A DNA stretch of 64,000 nucleotides from Bolinopsis microptera. Its lineage: Eukaryota > Ctenophora > Tentaculata > Lobata > Bolinopsidae. This document shows, one piece after another, positions 57,512 through 64,000 of the stretch. The translations under genes were made by a program, and so were the position numbers. The first letter of the stretch is position 1. The number at the start of each line of letters is the position of its first letter. Location: contig NC_087075.1 of the NCBI RefSeq assembly GCF_026151205.1, forward strand, positions 2,640,359 through 2,704,358, written 5' to 3'. A model generated the notes under the pieces. That model was not told the origin of the DNA. It saw only the letters and a program-made list of their open reading frames with translations, and ran no database searches.

Positions 57512-57552
57512 TGACGTCACCCAACTGATGACGTCACTAACTGATGACGTCA
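57512..57552. promoter_or_regulatory. three tandem CRE sites (TGACGTCA)
   Basis: TGACGTCA at 57512-57519, 57529-57536 and 57545-57552, each within ctgatgacgtcac and 16-17 bp apart. This palindrome is the full CREB/ATF site. The cluster is intronic, just 3' of the candidate exon at 57603-57666 on the minus strand. It could be an internal promoter or enhancer; no TATA box was seen. Confidence 0.5.
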
Positions 57553-57602
57553 CACCCACCGTTTAAAAGTATGAGAACATGAATTGGCCCTACAACAGTG
57601 AC

Positions 57603-57666
57603 CTCTGGAAGCAGAGTGGTTACAGTTAGCTTGTTGTAGACAACACCCTTCATCTCCCTTCCTGTC
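57603..57666 (-). CDS. candidate exon of the large minus-strand gene
   Basis: The acceptor tattatttcag and donor CCAGAG|GTCACT bound 64 nt reading TGREMKGVVYNKLTVTTLLP and E. Good coding character and a conserved-looking peptide, but I cannot name the family. Phase 2 in, phase 0 out. It probably belongs to the same gene as 56839-56944 with at least one unseen exon between. Confidence 0.5.
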
Positions 57667-58540
57667 CTGAAATAATAACACAGTTTAAGTCACGTGGTAA
57701 TTAACTATTTCCACTTTTTCGGCGATGAAATTTATTTTAGTAGTCTCTCCAACTCCCCTCCAAATATGTTCATTTATTGGGGTGGTCAGAAGATGTGATG
57801 AGACGAAACTCAGCATAGGTACCACAACTTTCGTCTTGGTAGATTCCAAACACAAGGAAATTTTCCTTCTGGTTGGTAATATACTCAATGATGGAAGTAT
57901 AGTGTATTGGCTATGCCCCGCTTACTAGTTTAGCTCTTTCTAGTCCCCTGCTACACGGCATGTAAACAGGGATTGGCAAGTTAGAGGCGGTCCGTGTAGG
58001 CCTTACACTGTGCTTCCAGCAATACTCATAGGTAGGTCACATAGGTAGGTCACATTCGTTATCAGTCGTTACGTCCACCTCCAACCCCCACCATTGATAA
58101 ACAGTTATTTACATAATAGTATCACTTATGTATCATAATTAAGTTACTTATGATTAGATTAGATTTTTGGATAACTTCCTTCAAAGTCCCACTGTGTGGC
58201 CCAACATAATATTATAAATTTAGTGAAACTGTAGAAATTAAAGTAACAAAAGATGACGTAAATAATCAAATAAGGTAATTTAATTGAGTGCGATGTGCTC
58301 GTCATGATTTGTGATGTAACACATTTACACATTAGACTGTGTAGTATTGTGCAGTACTAGGACTGTACTAAGAGGAGTACAAGTTGGTCTGTTGCGGTTC
58401 TATTGTAAGAACACGCCTACATTATATAGTGTGGGCAGTAATGGTAGTGGGATCCAGATATACAATAGATACGTAATAGATTCGTTAAAATCCCAGGCAC
58501 CTTAACAAATACCTTATAAAATCGATAGTCCTAAATATAA

Positions 58541-59438
58541 ATTAAATTCATAGATGATACGTACGAACTCTACGAACTCCTCAGTGACAACGAACTCTAC
58601 GAACTCATCAACCCAAAATTACGAACTCTTGAGGAGTTCGTTTTGTACAACTTACGTAAAATGAAATTAAACAGAAATTGTATTTACAATTCAGCCAATT
58701 CAACACATAACATACGATTGTAAAACAACTAAATATATTGGTACTCGAAACTTCTACCACGCGTCGCGTGTACACTGTACATTTCACAGTACTGGTCGAT
58801 CGACTGGAACATTCTGGCGCCAATAGTTTGCGCGCGCACGTTCCCTGGACACGTTGCAGAAAACTTCAACTTGTACTTCTGGCGTTGCGTTTCGTTTTCT
58901 TCTGCTGTAAACAGCTGAGATCACACCGAATGTACATTGTACATTCAGTGTTCATGTACGATGTATACATTTTATTTTGCCATGTACAGCAGACTGAACT
59001 ATTTGAAATTGAAGTGCACTGTGTATAGACTTATAGGTATAGTTGATGATTCAAATGTCATTGTAGGTACAACTTTCAGCAGTAAAGTAGACAGTGTACA
59101 GTACTACAGTAAAGTTGATATAATAATGTACAGTTTATAGTTATCTGTATGCATAGTTTGGTACGTGATAATGCCTGCCAAGATCGTACAGTTGGATTTC
59201 TAATTTCTTACTTTGCTAATTCTTTGCACTTTGCTGCGTCCTTCGTTGTTAGTTAGTTAGCTCTACAATTGCGTACACACTTTCCATAAGATCATGCGAG
59301 AAATCCTGAGCTGATTACTTTTAAAAAAAACATTTTCCTTTTTTTTTTTTGAAAAATTGACTAACGAACTCCAAATTTTGAACGAACTCCACGAACTCTA
59401 CGCCAAAAATCAACGAACTCCGCATCTATGATTAAATT
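58541..59438. mobile_element. 882-bp hAT-like non-autonomous element with 8-bp target duplication
   Basis: ATTAAATT occurs at 58541-58548 and 59431-59438, directly outside the short inverted ends CATAGATG and CATCTATG. Both subterminal regions carry repeated ACGAACTC words in direct and inverted orientation (58560-58640 and 59360-59425). Eight-bp duplications, short terminal inverted repeats and subterminal repeat clusters are the known hallmarks of hAT elements. No transposase frame; the internal open frames have no matching domain. Inserted inside the minus-strand gene interval. Confidence 0.7.
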
Positions 59439-59462
59439 TACAAATTTAAAGCAGTCATTTTG

Positions 59463-59468
59463 TTTATT
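59463..59468 (-). terminator. poly(A) signal AATAAA for the basic-protein exon
   Basis: TTTATT on the plus strand, about 80 nt downstream of the TAA at 59549 on the minus strand. Confidence 0.55.
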
Positions 59469-59548
59469 TTCGATTAAATATATGCTAAATTAAAATTTCG
59501 TTTTCCCCATGTTCACTAAAGTTTAATTATCTGCAACCAAAATCAAAA

Positions 59549-60170
59549 CTAAATCCAAACCTTTTTCTTTTTAGATTTTTTGCGACGTCTCCTGAAATTT
59601 TCCGGACTGAATCTAAAAACACGTCGTTTGTGCTGTGCAAGTGATTTAAGAGAAGGCTTCTTCACTCCCCGGTACTTCTCCGCCACGTGACTCTTTTGTG
59701 TTGATATCTTATTGAACAAGTGCACTAGAACTTTCACCCTGCCTCGGCCCTGCTTTAACTTTACACAATTAGCACACAGTAACACCCGTCGATCGTGCAA
59801 TGTTTCCGCGAAATCAAACGACTCAGCAGACGTTTGCTGGACGGACAGTCGCTTTAGAATTACATTCTCCAGAGTGGATCTCAGCACCACAGCAGGTTTG
59901 TCGAATGAGCCAGGGGATGGTACAGGACTGGGTGTTCCCATTTTCTGCTTTCTTTCTAGTAAATCTCGGAGAAAAGTCTTGTGATCTTCGAACCAGAATT
60001 CCCGGTCTGTTTCAATGTGGAACTGCATGAGGTTTTTGAGGAGGTTTATGTCTTGTAGTAGCTGAGTTTGAGCTGATATGAACAACATTGAGCCGGAGAA
60101 GTAGATTTTGTCTCCTTTATTCATCATGTCCGCTTTGTCTCCTTTATTCATCATGTCCGCTAAAATCACT
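59549..60170 (-). CDS. terminal exon of a basic, Arg/Lys-rich protein, unidentified
   Basis: The acceptor cacattttcattag opens a frame in phase 2: VILADMMNKGDKADMMNKGD, then LQDINLLKNLMQFHIETDRE, FWFEDHKTFLRDLLERKQKM, a PSPVPSPGS linker, LCANCVKLKQGRGRVKVLVH and a very basic end (RRRRKKSKKKKVWI) before TAA. AATAAA on the minus strand (59463-59468) lies about 80 nt past the stop, so this is a real 3' end. The middle is helical and the tail resembles a nuclear or nucleolar signal. The start is uncertain because the acceptor region is triplicated. It sits between possible exons of the large minus-strand gene, so it may be an alternative end of that gene or a nested one. Confidence 0.55.
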
Positions 60171-60356
60171 CTAATGAAAATGTGTACTTGAGTTGCGTTA
60201 TTAGATACTAATTGTCTCCTTTATTCATCATGTCCGCTAAAATCACTCTAATGAAAATGTGTACTTGAGTTGCGTTATTAGATACTAATTGTCTCCTTTA
60301 TTCATCATGTCCGCTAAAATCACTCTAATGAAAATGTGTACTTGAGTTGCGTTATT
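60137..60356. repeat. 77-bp tandem repeat, three copies, spanning a splice acceptor and exon start
   Basis: Units begin at 60137, 60214 and 60291 (gtctcctttattcatcatgt...). Each contains the acceptor cattttcattag and the first codons (VILADMMNKGD) of the exon at 59549-60170. In the two upstream copies the frame meets a stop shortly after. An additional 24-bp duplication inside the exon repeats ADMMNKGD. Confidence 0.85.
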
Positions 60357-62468
60357 ACTCTGAACTCGTGACTGCGTTCAACGATACTATTTGCTGCTCC
60401 CAAAAACAACAAGATACAACAACGACAATAAAATTGTCTATAATACTATTATAATTAAAAAGGCGAAACAAAAAAAATGGAACTAGAAAGATATTCATCA
60501 TTTGCTCACGAAAATCAGTCCAGTTGAGATTATCAATAATAATAGGACAATACTAAAAAAGATCGATCAATAAAAGTAACGTAAGATTGTGAGTCATAAT
60601 CATAAAGACTTCCACACTATTGAGGAGTATGATGAACAAGCATTAAACTATGTGCATTGTGCAGTGGCCAGTGTACGAAAGTAAGCAGAAAGTGACTAGA
60701 AACAAATTACATGCTCACGATGAAGCACAAATAAAAGTGCCACCAAGAGAAAGATGAGTCCTACATAACGCAATATTAGTTAACTGTACTGCGTCATTAA
60801 GTTCTTTAAGTAATTCTTTAACGTAAATACTGAGCTCTCACAGATTAGCGTCAATTATAAATCACAAGTTAGTAACTATTTAGTAACTAGTAACTAGTAA
60901 CTAGTTAGTAACTACCGTTATCTAATCACTAACTAGCGTTATCAGTTACTAAACCATCACTTCAGCCGCGACTAGTTATTATTAAGAATCAATACTTCCC
61001 GCAATCAGACAACGAATAGTTATATCATTAAACGAGTCAGCTATATTATCATCTTACTACTCTTTACTAGAGTACTCCCAGACAGTCATAAAAACTTAAA
61101 GACTCAACTAAAAAAAGGCAAAAAGCAAGGTTTTAACAGCTGGTGAAGGTAAAATTCTACAAAGCTTTGAAACTCAAAACCAATTGTCTCACGTGGGGTT
61201 GACGAACGAAATACAATACACAAATTTGTAACTTTTCTGTGGGACTTTTCAGGGGCATGTAATAGCATTACGTATCAAATCGTGTTATATTGTACGTATC
61301 AAATCACTAAAACTGACTGGCTAGCGAGACCGAGGAAGTTGGTATGAAACTTATTAACGTCAATACAGATAATCAATTCTCAAGAGAGATAAGGCTGCCA
61401 AGAAGTTAACAACTGTACGGCTTTTTGGATTACATGGAAATGCAAAAGACATTTACATTGCCTTAACAGCTTACAAATTAATGATTTTTGGAGTCTGGAG
61501 AAACGCGAAATTGGGATAAACGATCCCCAAAGTTCATTAATCAACGTACAAATATTTATCAAATTTTAGCTTGTAAAATTCCAAGCTGAGGTTAGTGGAC
61601 AATTTCCTGTAATAATAGTAATATTTATAAAGCAACAAAAACATTAAATAATGGGCTCCTCGCACGAGTAGTCAAAAGCATACACTCTATGATAGTTATT
61701 TGTAGTCACAATTATTAACAGTATAGAAGTCACTAAAAGTCAGTAGCAGTGCCCAAGTCAGAGAAGGAACGTCTTACAACTACAGAAACTTGACTGCTAT
61801 CACTCTGAATTCATTTCCCTATATACCCTAGACTTATACGCATTCCGACAGGGTCATCAAATTCTACTGAATATGTCAGAGATTATGGAATTAGTGTCTC
61901 CACTGAACCATACCATATAAGCCGAGATTATGGCGGACAGAAACGCAAAGCATCGGAAATAATCAACAACTGTCACAAGTTAAATTGGATGGGGGAGATG
62001 TCACGATCCAGTAAATCAGTTGATCACCATATAAAGATAAAATTTAAGATCAGTTGCCAGTTATTTTGGGATTTGCTCAGGTTATGATGTCGTAGATCTG
62101 TGATTCTTTGAAACAAGTTTGTTGCAGAGGTTGAGGGGGAAGAGGAGGTTGTCAAAAACGTATTATTTTGTCGTAATTAAATTGTCTTGTCTAAGTATTT
62201 ATCTTTTTGGTATTTATAGAATTCAATTTTCAAACTCCACATATATAACCATGATACCAGTAACCAGCAGTCAACAAAAATAGCACTGAGGTTAGGATAC
62301 TCCTGCTTCTATTTTTGTTAAATCTCTATTGAAACTCTGCCCAAAAATGTCTTGAAGTTTAGTCAAGTCATCAAATGCCAAGACCACGTATAGTTGCACA
62401 GTTTTACAGTTTTACAGTTATATAGTTTTACAGCTGAGAAAAAAGTGGAAATAATATAATCGTAATAC
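60357..62468. other. non-coding interval, probably intronic
   Basis: No exon supported. A short cluster of agtaactagtaact words occurs at about 60880-60910. Confidence 0.45.
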
Positions 62469-62547
62469 CTTTGCCAGCATCGAAGCAGTCCCGCACCTTC
62501 AACGTCAGCTCCGCAAGAAAAACACCATCTTGTTCATTGCTTGTTTC
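62469..62547 (-). CDS. candidate internal exon of a minus-strand gene
   Basis: The acceptor caattttcatag and donor GCAAAG|GTATTA bound 79 nt reading ETSNEQDGVFLAELTLKVRD, CFDAGK. Well coded, phase 0 in and phase 1 out. The exit phase fits neither the exon at 59549-60170 nor that at 57603 directly, so its gene assignment is open. Family not recognised. Confidence 0.5.
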
Positions 62548-64000
62548 CTATGAAAATTGTTAGTCATATAAGTGTACACGTAACACAATTTTATATGTAG
62601 CTAGGCAAAATCATAATCAGGTACTTCGGCTTAAATAAATCCGAAAATAATCACGAGAATCCAGATAATAGTTTTATAGCGATAAAATTATTTCTGACAA
62701 AAAACATTATCAGTGACAGGGATTAAACAAATAACAAGAGTCAATACCCAATGTTTATTTTACAAAGTGTAACAAGTTGTTGATATTAAATCACCATAAT
62801 ACTGCTATAATAACAAAGGTAACACTTGGAGTAATGACCTCATTATTTAATTAAGCTATATCATTGTGTTTCTTTCAGGTGGTATCCCAGACTTACAATT
62901 TATTTTGGGTCACATACATTTAGTATTTTCAATTTTTTCGTGTTTCTCAATATGATTGATTGATTGATATAAATAAATAGATAAATAAAGTCGAGTTTTA
63001 TACAGCAATTTATCTTTGTTTGAGTTATTTAAGGAACTATGGAAGATGCTGCGAAGGATGAAGTAAATCATATCATAAGGCTGTTAGTAATACACCCTAC
63101 TAGGCTAGGTAGGGCCTGTCGTGATATCATGGATCGCTTAGGTTCCACCAGGATCTGGTAGTCCTCATAATTCTGTATTTCCCTAGCCTTAGGCTAGGGA
63201 AATACAGACATACATATCAAACATAATTGTGAATACTGCCCTAAATAAAATGTAAACATGAAACGGTAAACTATCAACTTGTCGTCAATTTATCTATATT
63301 AAATAATATGATGTCATGAATAACGTATTTGAATTAATTTAATTTACATAACATACAAATGCACAACTTAGCATTACACTGCTTGATGATATTACAAAAA
63401 TCATGAACATATTATTCACTTTAATTATATTAAAACTAGTACCTAATATGATTAAAAACAAACGAGGATAAAACAGCAATGACCTGAACACCGATGACCG
63501 AGGAGGACTTTAAATTTAGGCTGTCAAACAGAGAAGCAATATTGTATCATAATATTCCCAATTTCGAATAAGGCTGTCACAGTTCTTTCTTATTATGAGA
63601 GGCTGAGCACTGTAATTATAGAATAGTATCGAATGCAGATTAGTCATCAGAACATTCATGTAAATGGCAAAGAGTGCCCATGATCTAATCAGTTAATCAG
63701 TCGAAAAGACAGTGGTATCACTAACTGTGATCTATGATACTATTGATCTCACTAAGTCCCGATTTTCTTGAATTGTGCAACTAAAGCAAAATATGGGTTG
63801 GTATGTTACCAACTGTTAAGAATGATCAACATTCAGAATTAATTATCAATTTGTCTTTTTAGCCAAAGCTTTTTTCAGACCATTACAAATGTATACTTAA
63901 ATAATTTAAGGAGAGTTCTCTTCAAATTATAAGACAATAGGGATAAAAATTAGGACCTACAAAAATCAAAACAAAATGCAGCCACCTAATTTGATGCTTT
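62548..64000. other. non-coding interval
   Basis: AT-rich; no exon supported apart from the hairpin noted separately. Confidence 0.45.
63173..63207. repeat. perfect 16-bp-arm hairpin
   Basis: ctgtatttccctagcc and ggctagggaaatacag around a 3-nt loop. A related aggctaggtagggcct lies about 70 bp upstream. Possibly a small foldback remnant or a transcript structure. Confidence 0.65.

Overview
The window is eukaryotic DNA from an AT-rich, intron-rich and repeat-rich genome. An invertebrate animal is the best reading. GT-AG introns, a LIM plus nebulin-repeat (LASP/nebulette-type) gene, a sushi-domain membrane protein, tRNA-derived SINEs and many foldback DNA transposons support this. I cannot name the species from sequence alone. 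Most gene calls are exons joined by hand from splice signals and matching codon phases.

Layout. (1) 1-19.1 kb is mostly non-coding. It holds a convincing cell-cycle-type promoter (CCAAT and E2F boxes, then a TATA box) at 1.27-1.52 kb followed by a short candidate first coding exon, three E-boxes at an exact 21-bp period (6.37 kb), several inverted-repeat elements, and a likely terminal exon at 19.16-19.29 kb (+). (2) 20.4-39.3 kb (-) is a tandemly duplicated locus. The proximal copy reads as a four-exon, 420-residue single-pass receptor: signal peptide, an unrecognised extracellular domain, a sushi domain, then a membrane span and a (Pro-Gln-Val)n tail. Its last intron is about 9.9 kb and contains a 6.5-kb imperfect palindrome carrying two diverged, open copies of a C2H2 zinc-finger gene in opposite orientation. 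The distal copy (33.4-39.3 kb) is a pseudogene whose intron holds a 2.26-kb element made of nested repeats and flanked by an 8-bp target duplication. (3) 39.7-42 kb has a two-exon terminal piece of a plus-strand gene and a coding-compatible 12-bp minisatellite. (4) 46.3-49.1 kb (+) is a LASP-like gene with one LIM domain, about five nebulin repeats, no SH3 domain and a C-terminal CAAX box. A phase-compatible alternative last exon would remove that box. (5) 50.4-62.5 kb (-) holds exons of a large unrecognised coiled-coil, Ser/Thr/Pro-rich protein, including a 31-nt microexon and an exon made of 21-bp repeats dense in CRE and E-box motifs. A separate basic-protein terminal exon and an 882-bp hAT-like element lie within this interval. 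From about 62.6 to 64 kb I see no gene.

Themes. Minisatellites with periods divisible by three lie inside exons (9, 12 and 21 bp), so protein length probably varies between alleles. Inverted-repeat DNA at every scale, from 40-bp hairpins to the 6.5-kb palindrome, accumulates mainly in introns. I saw no retroviral or other virus-like element that I could support.
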